A DNA stretch of 64,000 bases from JAEUKA01 sp035328405 (GTDB lineage Bacteria; Myxococcota_A; Polyangia; Palsa-1104; JAEUJZ01), in assembly GCA_035328405.1 (NCBI GenBank), contig DAOLIT010000019.1, forward strand, positions 13,862 through 77,861, in the 5' to 3' direction. The position numbers were made by a program, and so were the translations under genes. Shown piece after piece: positions 33,201-43,066 of this stretch. Under the pieces are notes generated by a model that ran no database searches, was not told where the DNA came from, and was given only the letters and a program-made list of their open reading frames with translations. The first letter of the stretch is position 1; every line of letters starts with the position of its first letter.

Positions 33201-34452
33201 AGTCGTAGTCCAGAACGGTCACACTGTCTCCGACGCCGTCGCTGACCAGCATGCGCGAACCGAACGTATCGACGGCCAATGCGACCGGGAACCGAGCCGG
33301 TTTTTTTGCGCCACCGGGGGGAAGATCCACTGCGTCCGGCGGCAACGGAGAACTGTCGCCTCCACAATCTGCGGCACACTTGAGCGCCGAAATCTCTGCC
33401 GCCGTCAGGATTTTGGGCGGTTTGGTGCTGTCTTTTGGGTCAAACGCGATGGCTTCATAGACGTGACCGCTGTTGGCCGTGTCGGAAACATCGACAGAAG
33501 CCACGATGCCGCAGGTCGGGAACGCAACCACAATTCGCCGCTCCGTCGCCCGAGACCACGGGGCAATTTCCAACCATCCTGGTCGAGCCGACAGAAGGGT
33601 CTTGCCTCCCGTTGCCGACGGAACCCAGGGCTGCACCAATTTCGGGCAAGACTCCGCGTCACAATCCTGCATGGCACAAGTCTGGTCTGCGTCGTCGCAG
33701 TTTGGCGGCCTCACCAATAGATTCGCCACAGCTTGGAGACGAAGGACGGAAAAATCACACGACCCTGCATTGCTCGAGGCTGCCCAGCCGTATCGACCGT
33801 CAAAAGTAGTTGGTGTTTCTCCGGGAGGCACGGGGACGGTGGCTCGGATGTGCAGCGGAAAATTTCCGACGGGAAGAAAGCCAAAACCGGGCTTTCCGCC
33901 GTGCAAGTTGGCCAGACGCCCATACGTTGACAAACCGGGGGCTTGTGGAACGGTGTCTGCGACGGCAACTTCACCGCGAACCGTGTTGACGATGAGCGCC
34001 ATCTCGCTGCGATACATACATGTGGGCGCAACCGCCGTGCAGCCGGTGTCGTCGGTGTTGCAACAGGGCCTATCCGGGTCGCGGCCCAAAAGCTGCGCGG
34101 CTCGGCGAGGGTCTCGATAGAAGGCATCGCGCCTCAGCCGACGCTTGCTGTCGTCGCATTCAGTCGTCGGCAACACGGTCGCAAGAGGCTTTGTGGCTCG
34201 CCAACCCGTGTTGCTGCAAAACGCATCCAAATAACCCTGTGGATCGGATTCTGGATCGATGGATGGGAGACAGCCGCTGTCTTTGGACTCAAATTCCACG
34301 CAAAACAACGCCAGGTCGCTGGGTCGGTCGAGCGAGCGGGTCGGCGTCGTGATGGGTGGATTGCTGCAACCTGTCCAAGCAAGCGCGCATCCGAGCACGC
34401 CGACGACAAGTCTCCTAGTCGAAAACGAACGCAACATTTGTCTCACAGTCAT
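30226..34452 (-). CDS. Giant Cys-rich outer-surface lipoprotein (1408 residues)
   Basis: The N-terminal signal peptide ends in lipobox AWTGC (Cys29). The mature protein is large and Cys-rich, with no transmembrane segment. Two short modules look like EB/EGF-type knots: CYSNSDCPSGQLC and CQESTDCGSGFVC. Other parts alternate strands in a way that suggests beta-propeller or WD-like blades, such as RIVVAFPTCGIVASVDVSD and GSRMLVSDGVGDSVTVLDYD. The C-terminus (QNGVVYLVDEG and VMRLIGSVLDPYFLLR) looks like one more blade. Its ATG overlaps the upstream lipoprotein stop by 4 nt, so the two are made together. Myxococcota carry many such surface lipoproteins of unknown role. Confidence 0.8.
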   Translation of the reverse strand: MTVRQMLRSFSTRRLVVGVLGCALAWTGCSNPPITTPTRSLDRPSDLALFCVEFESKDSGCLPSIDPESDPQGYLDAFCSNTGWRATKPLATVLPTTECDDSKRRLRRDAFYRDPRRAAQLLGRDPDRPCCNTDDTGCTAVAPTCMYRSEMALIVNTVRGEVAVADTVPQAPGLSTYGRLANLHGGKPGFGFLPVGNFPLHIRATVPVPPGETPTTFDGRYGWAASSNAGSCDFSVLRLQAVANLLVRPPNCDDADQTCAMQDCDAESCPKLVQPWVPSATGGKTLLSARPGWLEIAPWSRATERRIVVAFPTCGIVASVDVSDTANSGHVYEAIAFDPKDSTKPPKILTAAEISALKCAADCGGDSSPLPPDAVDLPPGGAKKPARFPVALAVDTFGSRMLVSDGVGDSVTVLDYDLAAADGAHFLGSPRQIKLDFEVRNDGRTAQLGLDAIRISPRTAAGQFAYIVAKDSSVRVVDLDREIECETNPDPRFLLSQAGSGLRVLPDELLESNLRRLSCLPVDKTKTPRAPLSNGPGLTLPNASLPRDVGVTHVDIIPCTSSDPNLCAFSEAPDPSAYVPSGAGLWVGDFAWILGGAGSILGVQIADRCPSPSYRACFPEFAALRRVALLHTRSQALTNPEQLDLPSQPQALWVQPQDRLGNVRRVVSRFDEFAGTGTTGPRPDSDGAGLPVQIGRLGGSLVNFSTTLLDSTTNLSRKRLLLPTLAPYYYLPVDPVCDVAIWEQATTLTSPDQNLPVEPTRRPATTVAFVDPNSTLSENWTLSWEGVLSGLGRTTGLLQPDGTLIDLNGLYCSRGVEPDDKLWISGCYSNSDCPSGQLCKREQTQVSSPGLCMNQENADKCQELSKRLVTDDAGGTVWAASWLRRYQITKAEQQILVAGNVTDRLTLEEIPEPEFVIERQLCSTANLTETSICDDPLFAPPIKVREGAPGIACRVTGRDALGKPSASCIRQCQESTDCGSGFVCAHSHFEQDEAALRPAIQNWPARCVRAPLLAEGTPWQTQLGSKVFQRMSRADVDAVKFACFPDQVRYETRAGNSMVVRGDRTSFGTLVQRGSDGVCRRPTSSDTSYYASRTLEPRIRLGPHASVADGDPLRCPSSPTGWIGHRIPASPQAVAADSCGALWNNGGTVALPRGQSEFPLHIVRGQDFYPQPPNLKTEKQGPVLGRPPGGWQWDPECVKKPSDPRCTSDIKRAAGDPWLNREFELFSMLPLDGGQNQCILTGPTEEEYPANGAEQISCTGFCRFPGDHTEIQGVRRIHYENHLGNMVLRLPRRLTNTEYPLDPNKTIKVGGRDVPNPNYNPAVWAVPPEGFSVVFSIVGGTQPFVQYAQTSTRDASSGILAQGLRAAAAAQNGVVYLVDEGRSGSSSGLRGQVMRLIGSVLDPYFLLR

Positions 34453-36473
34453 TGAACCTGTTTGGGAGCCGGGAAGCCGATTCGCGCAATCATTCGTCGA
34501 TAGCTGACGCTGCGCGGATCAAAATCGAGAACCGAAATGGTGTTGTCCAGGTAATTGCTCACAAAAACACGCGGCGGAAGCGGTGGCTTTCCGGCCCCAA
34601 GTGGGCGCGGGCGAAGATCCTGGCTGTCACCAGGACATGTGACCGAAAACCGAGTCGCGTCGGTTTTGGACAGAACCGGATTTGCACAAGGATCAACCGA
34701 ACCCGAGTGATTCAGTGCCGTCGGTGTTTCGTCTGAAGCAAAATTGAGCGCAAGACCCAACGGTCCTCGGCCCGCTTGAATCGTGGCGATAAGCTCGCCC
34801 GTATCGGGATCAACGTCTGCGACCTGCCCCGACAGATAGCAACTTGTCAGGACATGTGTGCGAAGAACCACTTGTCCTTGACTGTACTGAGGGAGTTTTG
34901 CGATCGCTTGGCGCGACGGGCCAGCGCAAAGATTGACGACGGCGGAGACTTGATTCAACGGCACATTGACTCCGCCGCCGCGCAAACGAGTATCGACGAC
35001 AGCCATCGCTGGCGGCTGAAACAGCGCCAAATACGCGCGGTCACCGCTTGGCTCAAACACGATCGAACGAACGTCCTGCACCGAGGCCGAAAACTGACCC
35101 GACAAGCCGAACAGAAGGCCCGGAACCACGCGAGGACCGACTTCCAGACGGAAGGTAGAAAGCGTGCTGGTCACTTTCGAGGTCACGTACCAGGGCTGAC
35201 TCAAATCGCCCATTTTTCGAGGCGCAACGGCAAAAGCCCCCGTTCGTCCGTCTGCCGTCGAAATCATCGCACCGCTCACGTCGGACAGTCGCGGCGTCGG
35301 CAGATTGGTTGGATTCTGACCCAGATCGAAAGAGGAGACTTGGCCCGTCGGCAAATGGCTGGAAACGAGATATTGGTAATACGTACCCTGTAACGTCCGG
35401 CCCCCGTCGATTTTGTAGCAAGCGGGGCGTCCGAGCGGGTTCTGTGCCGAGTCCGATGCAAACGTCCCCCGATCGTGTTTGTAGCCTGGTTCAATGCAGC
35501 CTCGGTCTACGAAAATGCTCATCGGTTCTGTCGGAAGCTCGAGGCGAGGTTTCAGGCCCAAAGACGGATCATTCGCATCGACTGGAATGTCCTCGGCAGG
35601 CGGAGTGCGGTTGATGCGATTCGTTTCGCCGCACGTAGACCGGGTGTAGGACTCGCCAGGTGTATGTGGTGGATACGGCTCAGACACCACGTCGTCGCTC
35701 GGGCGATTTTCCGAGTCACATCCGAGTCGGACCTCGGGCGAGTCGGCACCGGAACGTCCTCGACGGAGAGGCCGCGCGGATTCGACCACCGTGATGGATG
35801 GATCGCCGCGCACCGCGATGAGCAAATTTCGGCGCAACGCAGCCCGTTCGGGCAGAGCGGTCCAATTCGGCGGGTCCTCGGCGAGAAGCTGCATTTCGCC
35901 GGGGAAAAACCCGATTTTGACCGTCTGATCGGACAAAACGAAACGCTGCGACTCACAGTTCACGACGCTGGGATCGTCCAAATCCCATTGGCAATAACAA
36001 CGATCGAAGTCAGCGGGGCGTTGCTTCATGACAGCCTCGCGGCCTTCGGTTTCTTCGACGGTGGCGTTTGAGCCTAGTGCCGCACCCGAATCTGCGCACG
36101 AAACTGTGCCGCACTCGGCATCTCCGACGGTCGCGCTGTCATTTCCGTGCCGCTTGAAACACTCGACCGCTCGCGCGTGCCTCAGCACATCTACTGCGAT
36201 GACCGTTGCACCGCCGAAACTCAAGTCCGCGTTCGTGTTGGTCGCGTAGAGCACGTCCCCAAGCGGGTCCATCACGAGACTCCCCGGAAAAAACAAACAG
36301 TGAGCGGGAGGTTCCGTGCTGCTCCCCTCGGAGGGCCGACAACCCGGTGCCAACGGTTGAGGTGTTGTGCAGCCGAACAAGAGAAGAACTCCGCCCAAAG
36401 GACCGAGCAGTTTTCTTCTCAAACGAAGACGCAGCGCGCAAGCATTCCAAAGCACAATCTGCGCAGGTTGCAA
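34449..36473 (-). CDS. YVTN/beta-propeller-like surface lipoprotein (674 residues)
   Basis: A long basic N-terminus leads to a hydrophobic stretch and lipobox LLLFGC (Cys35). The mature part has repeated strand blocks of YVTN-type propellers: GDVLYATNTNADLSFGGATV at the start, GDRAYLALFQPPAMAVVDTR in the middle and RVFVSNYLDNTISVLDFDP at the end. Such propellers bind partners at the cell surface. The n-region is unusually long, so the true start may be a later GTG or TTG before RLRLRRKLLG. It is coupled by ATGA to the 1408-residue lipoprotein and, further on, recR. Confidence 0.78.
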   Translation of the reverse strand: MQPAQIVLWNACALRLRLRRKLLGPLGGVLLLFGCTTPQPLAPGCRPSEGSSTEPPAHCLFFPGSLVMDPLGDVLYATNTNADLSFGGATVIAVDVLRHARAVECFKRHGNDSATVGDAECGTVSCADSGAALGSNATVEETEGREAVMKQRPADFDRCYCQWDLDDPSVVNCESQRFVLSDQTVKIGFFPGEMQLLAEDPPNWTALPERAALRRNLLIAVRGDPSITVVESARPLRRGRSGADSPEVRLGCDSENRPSDDVVSEPYPPHTPGESYTRSTCGETNRINRTPPAEDIPVDANDPSLGLKPRLELPTEPMSIFVDRGCIEPGYKHDRGTFASDSAQNPLGRPACYKIDGGRTLQGTYYQYLVSSHLPTGQVSSFDLGQNPTNLPTPRLSDVSGAMISTADGRTGAFAVAPRKMGDLSQPWYVTSKVTSTLSTFRLEVGPRVVPGLLFGLSGQFSASVQDVRSIVFEPSGDRAYLALFQPPAMAVVDTRLRGGGVNVPLNQVSAVVNLCAGPSRQAIAKLPQYSQGQVVLRTHVLTSCYLSGQVADVDPDTGELIATIQAGRGPLGLALNFASDETPTALNHSGSVDPCANPVLSKTDATRFSVTCPGDSQDLRPRPLGAGKPPLPPRVFVSNYLDNTISVLDFDPRSVSYRRMIARIGFPAPKQVQ

Positions 36474-36556
36474 CAGTCGAGTTTGCGAGTCAACTCAACC
36501 GCAGATTTGCGTTTTCGCGCGGTCGTCGTTTCGCGTGCCGGGTTTCAGGTGGGCCG

Positions 36557-38887
36557 TCATCGTTCGAGGGCGGAAATGGCTTTGTCAGCGACATGCAAGC
36601 GATCGGCGAGGGTCCGAATCACATAAGTGTGAAACGCGGCGGCAACCCGAGGGTCTTCGGTTTCCATTTTGTCGAGGGCCACGCGCTCGAGCTTGTGAAC
36701 AACGGATGGAGCGTCTGCCATCACGGATGCGGAACGAATGCTCTGACGGTATAGACCCATTTCTCCCAAGGTCGTGTTGCTGGTCACGGAGCGCAAAAGC
36801 AGGGGCGGCCCGTCGGGACGTTCAAGAACAATGTTGACGCGGCCCGTTTCGACCACATACGTCGCTGCTGATGCGTCTCCCTGACGGAACAGATATTCGC
36901 CCTTTCTGAGTTCGATGCGCTGGACGTAATCCATAAAACGCACGGCCAGTTCGACGCTGCCAAATTCCTTGGCCAGCCGTTGCACAAAAGATGTGTCTAC
37001 GCGAGACAAACTTGGTTCGTTTGCGACGGCGCGCTGTTCGCACCACTCAAGAGCGTTGTCCAGATCGTCGAACACAATGCAAACGTCATCATCGCGAACG
37101 CAGTGTTCTCGTCGAAGAGATCGTTCCATTTCGGGATTGAGCGCCGTAAGTGCAAGCTGCATCCGTCGGTCTTCGATGGTCTGCCGCAATTTGACCAAGG
37201 TCAACGCCGTCGAGGAATCCATGCCATTCACGTATCGAAAATCGAGGACGACCGCTCTAAGCGGCTGCGTGTCTTGGGCATACGAGCGACGGATGCGCTG
37301 TCGGATGTCGGCGACCAGGCCGACGATCGAACCAAAAAACAAATATCCACGCAGACGCAACACCCAATACTGTTTGCCTCGCACACGTAGGACTTGGTTT
37401 TCCTCAGCGGAGCGCTGCACTTTGCTGCCGTATTCATCGAGAGTGAATGAATTTTTCACGACCGAAACGCGGCTGTAATTCACCGCAAAAATTAGACAAC
37501 TTGCGAGTGCTCCGACGAAAAGTCCGACGACAAAAATGCTGGTGATGATGATCAGCGCCAGCATCAGTACGACGAGCATGTAGTCGGTGCGGTGCAGTTT
37601 CCAGTAGGCCTTGAACAACCATTCCTGCAAAAGTCGCAATCCCAAATACACCAGCGTCGCGCCGAGGACGGGCCTCGACAAAAGGCTCGCCAATTTCGGG
37701 CTGATGAACAACACCATGAGGCACAATGTGCCTGCGATAACACCGGAAAGTCGCGTCGCGGCACCGGCTTGCAGGTTCAGCATGCTTCGCGCGACGGCGT
37801 TGCTTCCAACAATCCCTCCGCACATTCCCGAGACGATATTCGCGATGCCGTGACCTTTGAGTTCTTGATCGAGGTCGGCGTCCCGTTTTGTTGCAACTTC
37901 GATGGCCGCAGCCGTCACCAAAACAGCGATTGCCGTCACGGAAATCAGCGTGATCACCTCGAACATAAAATTGCGCGCGGCGGGCCATTCGAGGGCACCC
38001 GTCGCATACGGAATAAAGGGAATGCTGACGTTCAAGTTTTCAGAAACTCGAAGCAGCCAACCCGTCTCTTGTGCTCGAGCGATATTCAAATCGGGGTCGA
38101 TCGCAATGATCAGGTGTGTGACCAATGTTCCTGCGACGAGAAGTGCCGGCAACGCGAAGTATTGCTGGGCTCGACCGAGCACAACGAACATCGTGATCGA
38201 AAATGCGACGCCAAACAGCGTTTGGGTCAGCGCTCCACGCTGGAGAAGCTGCGGCAAAAGATCGAATGACACTTGCACGTCCGGGGGAACGATCACGCGC
38301 ATCCCACCCACGGCCAAAACCCACCCTGTCGAAACCAAGAAGCCGCCCACGACGGGATAGGGAATGTAGCGAACCCACCGACCCATTTTCAGTTTGCCAA
38401 GAACGTACAAAGCGATTCCGGTAGCTGCCGTCGAAAGAGCGAGCGCGAAAACGATGTGAGGAGACGGGTCTTTGTCGGCAATTTTCTCGGTCAGCATCAT
38501 CGCCAGGGCCGCCTGGACCGCAGCCGATCGAGAGTCGGGGCCGGCAATTGCAAAGAAAAACGGGCTGGTGAGCGCAACCAAAATCAGTGTCACGCCAGCA
38601 CTCATCAGCGACATTCGCACGCCGTCTTCCAAGTGGCCTTTGAGCGGCCCAGAGAAGATCATTGCTGCAAAGGACAGGCTGTAGCTCATCGTCACGAGCG
38701 CCGATATGGAGCCAGCGATTACATCGCGCACAGCCACTTTGGGCGAACGAGCCAAATCAGCGATGCGCGGTTCTGGCTCGCGGCTGCCCGCTCCTGCGGA
38801 ACGCTGAGTAACCTTGACCGCCCCGGAATTCGAGCTAGCACGTCGAGCGCTGTGCTCGGGTTCTGCGTTGGGCATCGCAGTCATCAA
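36557..38887 (-). CDS. SulP-family anion transporter with STAS and cyclic-nucleotide-binding domains
   Basis: A 776-residue protein in three parts. Residues about 45-450 are a SulP/SLC26 transporter with some 12-14 helices (ALVTMSYSLSFAAMIFSG, GPDSRSAAVQAAL, GMCGGIVGSNAVARSMLNLQ). Residues about 510-625 are a STAS domain (LRAVVLDFRYVNGMDSSTALTL). Residues about 645-765 are a cNMP-binding beta barrel, with the phosphate cassette TTLGEMGLYRQSIRSASVMAD keeping the key Glu and Arg. SulP proteins move sulfate, bicarbonate or dicarboxylates at the inner membrane. The fused sensor suggests cyclic-nucleotide gating, which is inference. The gene stands alone. Confidence 0.93.
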   Translation of the reverse strand: MMTAMPNAEPEHSARRASSNSGAVKVTQRSAGAGSREPEPRIADLARSPKVAVRDVIAGSISALVTMSYSLSFAAMIFSGPLKGHLEDGVRMSLMSAGVTLILVALTSPFFFAIAGPDSRSAAVQAALAMMLTEKIADKDPSPHIVFALALSTAATGIALYVLGKLKMGRWVRYIPYPVVGGFLVSTGWVLAVGGMRVIVPPDVQVSFDLLPQLLQRGALTQTLFGVAFSITMFVVLGRAQQYFALPALLVAGTLVTHLIIAIDPDLNIARAQETGWLLRVSENLNVSIPFIPYATGALEWPAARNFMFEVITLISVTAIAVLVTAAAIEVATKRDADLDQELKGHGIANIVSGMCGGIVGSNAVARSMLNLQAGAATRLSGVIAGTLCLMVLFISPKLASLLSRPVLGATLVYLGLRLLQEWLFKAYWKLHRTDYMLVVLMLALIIITSIFVVGLFVGALASCLIFAVNYSRVSVVKNSFTLDEYGSKVQRSAEENQVLRVRGKQYWVLRLRGYLFFGSIVGLVADIRQRIRRSYAQDTQPLRAVVLDFRYVNGMDSSTALTLVKLRQTIEDRRMQLALTALNPEMERSLRREHCVRDDDVCIVFDDLDNALEWCEQRAVANEPSLSRVDTSFVQRLAKEFGSVELAVRFMDYVQRIELRKGEYLFRQGDASAATYVVETGRVNIVLERPDGPPLLLRSVTSNTTLGEMGLYRQSIRSASVMADAPSVVHKLERVALDKMETEDPRVAAAFHTYVIRTLADRLHVADKAISALER

Positions 38888-39366
38888 GTTCCTCGTTTGC
38901 AGACGTGTGCCTCGCGAACATGAGCCTCGGGAGAATGGCCTTCATCCTACACGGTTTGGCCGACCCGAGTGTGCAAAATAGAGCGGAACGAAACCAGAAA
39001 CGAGACGAACAATCGCTCGAGACGCCGCCAAAAGACGCCGCCAAGAGACTCCGAAACACCCAGGTTCTGTCCAGACACTTCAAGCACTTCCCGGAGCCCG
39101 AAAGCCAGCGCGCGTGTTTTTGGAACTGTGCTCTGGAAAATCTCTTGACTGGCTACCATGGGGCAGAATAAGTTTCGCTCCTACGTCAGTGCTGTCCTCA
39201 GTCCTCATCAGTCTCGCGACCTGTGTTTCTGCCTCTGTCGAAATCCGTTGTGTTGACCGAGCGGCGTCCGGTCTTCTTCGCTTCTGTCGGACTGTTCCTC
39301 ACAAGTACGTAGACCACCCTCGCTGGCGGCAGCCGCAAGAGGTACGAAGGGAGATTCAATAAACGC
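38888..39366. other. 479-bp intergenic region ahead of rpsA, no gene seen
   Basis: No open frame here has a plausible start, composition or recognisable product. The stretch holds the divergent control regions of the SulP gene and rpsA. The right half is pyrimidine-rich and probably forms a long rpsA leader. Confidence 0.6.
39145..39173 (+). promoter_or_regulatory. Weak candidate promoter of rpsA
   Basis: TTGACT at 39145-39150 is a good -35. The best -10 at 16-17 bp (AATAAG/ATAAGT) is poor. It would give a leader of about 190 nt, long enough for S1 autoregulation, which is known in enterobacteria. Confidence 0.3.
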
Positions 39367-41118
<1,752 letters not shown>

Positions 41119-41220
41119 TCGTCTGACACAGCACTTCCCTTTCCCGTCATCCACGAACACCCTGCGCCTTTGTCGGCGCAAATCCCCCTGTCGATACAAC
41201 TCAATAGCGCAAACCGGTGC

Positions 41221-41255
41221 GACCGAGGGCTCTTCGTAGGCGTGCCGACTCGGTC
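41221..41255. other. Stem-loop between convergent rpsA and aldolase genes
   Basis: GACCGAG at 41221-41227 pairs perfectly with CTCGGTC at 41249-41255. A second 6-bp hairpin TGCGCC/GGCGCA sits at 41163-41180. Neither is followed by a T-run on either strand. They may slow convergent transcription, but they are not classical terminators. Confidence 0.35.
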
Positions 41256-41267
41256 ACGATCGCCTTG

Positions 41268-42194
41268 CTATGCGCGATAGATGTCCATGATGTCGGTCAG
41301 GAGTTTGACTCCTTGCGCAAATGGTCTTTGGAACGAGTTGCGACCGATAATGGACCCGAAGCCACCGCCGTCTCGAATCGCTCGAATGTCGTCGAGGACG
41401 GCGTGATCGCTGTCCTTGGTTTCTCCGCCTGAAAAAATCACGATGCGTTTGCCGTTGAAACAGCATTTGACGACGTGACGAACGCGATCGGCGAGCGTCT
41501 CACGGGCTGGTTTGTGGGCGTCGTACACCTTCGCGGCTTCGGCTTGTTCGATGCGATCTTTGGGCAACTTCACTTTCACAATGTGTGCGCCGAGCTGTGC
41601 GGCGATGTGTGCTGCATACCCGGCCACGTCGAGCGAAGTTTCTCCGTCTTTCGACAGATTTGCGCCGCGCGGATAGCTCCAAGTGACCACGCACAAACCG
41701 GCCTCTTTGGCCTCGAGCGTCAGATCGCGAAGCTGCCGATACATTTCGTTGCGTAGCGACGAGCCCGGATAAATCGTAAAACCAATTCCCACGCAGCCGA
41801 GTCGCAGAGCGTCTTTGACCGAGCCGGTCAGCGCCGAACATGGTTCTGTTTTTGCCAGCGAGTCGCTGTTGTTGAGTTTCAAAATGAGCGGAATCTGACC
41901 GGCGTAGGTTCCCGCGCAAGCCTCCAAAAAGCCGAGCGGGGCGGCGTAACCCGCGCAACCAGATTCGATCGCCAAACGGAAGTGGTATTCCGGGTCCATC
42001 GCGTCTGGATTGCCGCCAAACGTGCGATACGGACCGTGTTCAAACCCCTGATCGACCGGCAAAATCACCAAACGTCCTGTTCCCGCGAGGCGACCGTGCA
42101 TCAGCAATCGAGCAAGCTGCGTCAACGTGCCGGGATTGTCCGACGGGTAATACGACAGGATTTCTTGGACTCTGGGGGTTACGCGCAACGTCAT
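41268..42194 (-). CDS. Class I fructose-bisphosphate aldolase (DhnA/FbaB type)
   Basis: A 308-residue archaeal-type class I aldolase, cleaving fructose-1,6-bisphosphate through a Lys Schiff base in glycolysis and gluconeogenesis. Seen: VILPVDQGFEHGPYRTF, DPEYHFRLAIESGCAGYAAP, GFTIYPGSS, VVTWSYPRG, the active Lys region HIVKVKLPKD, VIFSGGE and IIGRNSFQRPF near the phosphate site. The ATG at 42194 is preceded by AAAAAAGGAGTCCTT, an excellent binding site, which fixes the start. The frame stays open far upstream by chance, antisense to the ATP synthase genes. It is convergent with rpsA. Confidence 0.95.
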   Translation of the reverse strand: MTLRVTPRVQEILSYYPSDNPGTLTQLARLLMHGRLAGTGRLVILPVDQGFEHGPYRTFGGNPDAMDPEYHFRLAIESGCAGYAAPLGFLEACAGTYAGQIPLILKLNNSDSLAKTEPCSALTGSVKDALRLGCVGIGFTIYPGSSLRNEMYRQLRDLTLEAKEAGLCVVTWSYPRGANLSKDGETSLDVAGYAAHIAAQLGAHIVKVKLPKDRIEQAEAAKVYDAHKPARETLADRVRHVVKCCFNGKRIVIFSGGETKDSDHAVLDDIRAIRDGGGFGSIIGRNSFQRPFAQGVKLLTDIMDIYRA

Positions 42195-42359
42195 AAGGAC
42201 TCCTTTTTTGGGGCGGGCTTTCTGAGAACGGTTTGTGCGTCGCACCGCGCGACGACTCACGGGGGAACGAGCATGCCAAAGCCGCGTACCTTCTGACAAG
42301 GTGTCCGAAAAGGTGGTTGCCTTGGCGCGCAAGACCATGGTAATGAGCGTCGCACAGGT

Positions 42360-42620
42360 TTGAAGGAGGAAGCCACCATCGAGAGCGAACACAGCCCAGG
42401 CCCAAGTCCGTGGTTGCAAGCCGCGAGTGTGAGTTACTTGGGTATTTTTTTCGGCGTCTCGATCCTGCTCAGCGCGGGGTTGGGGAGTTACCTCGATGCA
42501 AGATGGGGGACCAAACCTTACTTGCTCATGGTGGGTGTGGTTCTCGGCGTGGCGTCTGGCTTCAAAGAACTGTGGCGCATCGGCAAACGCTACCGGAAAC
42601 AGCTCGAACGAAAATCGTGA
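42360..42620 (+). CDS. AtpZ/AtpI-type F0F1 assembly protein
   Basis: An 86-codon frame coding for two membrane helices: SVSYLGIFFGVSILLSAGLG at about 24-43, then a short DARWGTKPY turn and LLMVGVVLGVASGFKEL. This is the AtpZ/ATP synthase protein I pattern found at the head of F0 operons. The start is odd: the strong site AAGGAGG (42363-42369) lies inside the frame begun by TTG at 42360 and is placed for the AUC codon at 42378. A TTG start at 42360 would have no ribosome site. The stop overlaps the GTG of the next gene. Confidence 0.85.
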   Translation: MKEEATIESEHSPGPSPWLQAASVSYLGIFFGVSILLSAGLGSYLDARWGTKPYLLMVGVVLGVASGFKELWRIGKRYRKQLERKS

Positions 42621-43066
42621 CCGCACTTCCTTCCATGCAAAGCACCGAGACAACGGCTTCCCCCGACGCGCAACACGCGCATTTTCGGGCGGTGGAGCGG
42701 TTCGCGCTGCTGTTTGGACTGCTGTTGTTGCTCGCGTCGTTTTTGCCCGGGTTTCAGCCTTGGCGCGCGTCGCTCGGATATGGTGTCGGGCTCGGTCTTG
42801 CGAATGCGCACGCGATTCGCTTTTTCGGAGAACGCTTGGCGCGTCGCCGGTCGGTGGGGCTGTTGGTCGTGTTGTTTCAGGCCAAGCTCGCGGTGCTGGG
42901 TGTGCTTTTGTACGTGGGTTTGAAATTCTTTTCGCTTTCGGGTGTGGGCGTTTGTGTGGGCTTGTCGGTCCTGCCGCTCGCGATTGTGGCGCGGGCCGTT
43001 CAATGGGGTGCCGCTGCGCCAGCCTCGAAAAGCGAGGGCAAGGGAGAACTTTTGACAAATGGGTGA
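42617..43066 (+). CDS. atpI: ATP synthase subunit I (AtpI-like) membrane protein
   Basis: About 149 residues with four helices: FALLFGLLLLLASFLPGF, ASLGYGVGLGLANAHAIRFF, VGLLVVLFQAKLAVLGVLLYVGL and GVGVCVGLSVLPLAIVARAV. Size, helix spacing and the place right before atpB fit the AtpI/UncI family, which aids c-ring assembly and may admit Mg2+. GTG at 42617 forms a GTGA overlap with the previous stop; ATG at 42635 is an alternative. The end overlaps atpB by 8 nt. Sequence similarity in this family is low, so the call leans on context. Confidence 0.8.
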   Translation: MTALPSMQSTETTASPDAQHAHFRAVERFALLFGLLLLLASFLPGFQPWRASLGYGVGLGLANAHAIRFFGERLARRRSVGLLVVLFQAKLAVLGVLLYVGLKFFSLSGVGVCVGLSVLPLAIVARAVQWGAAAPASKSEGKGELLTNG

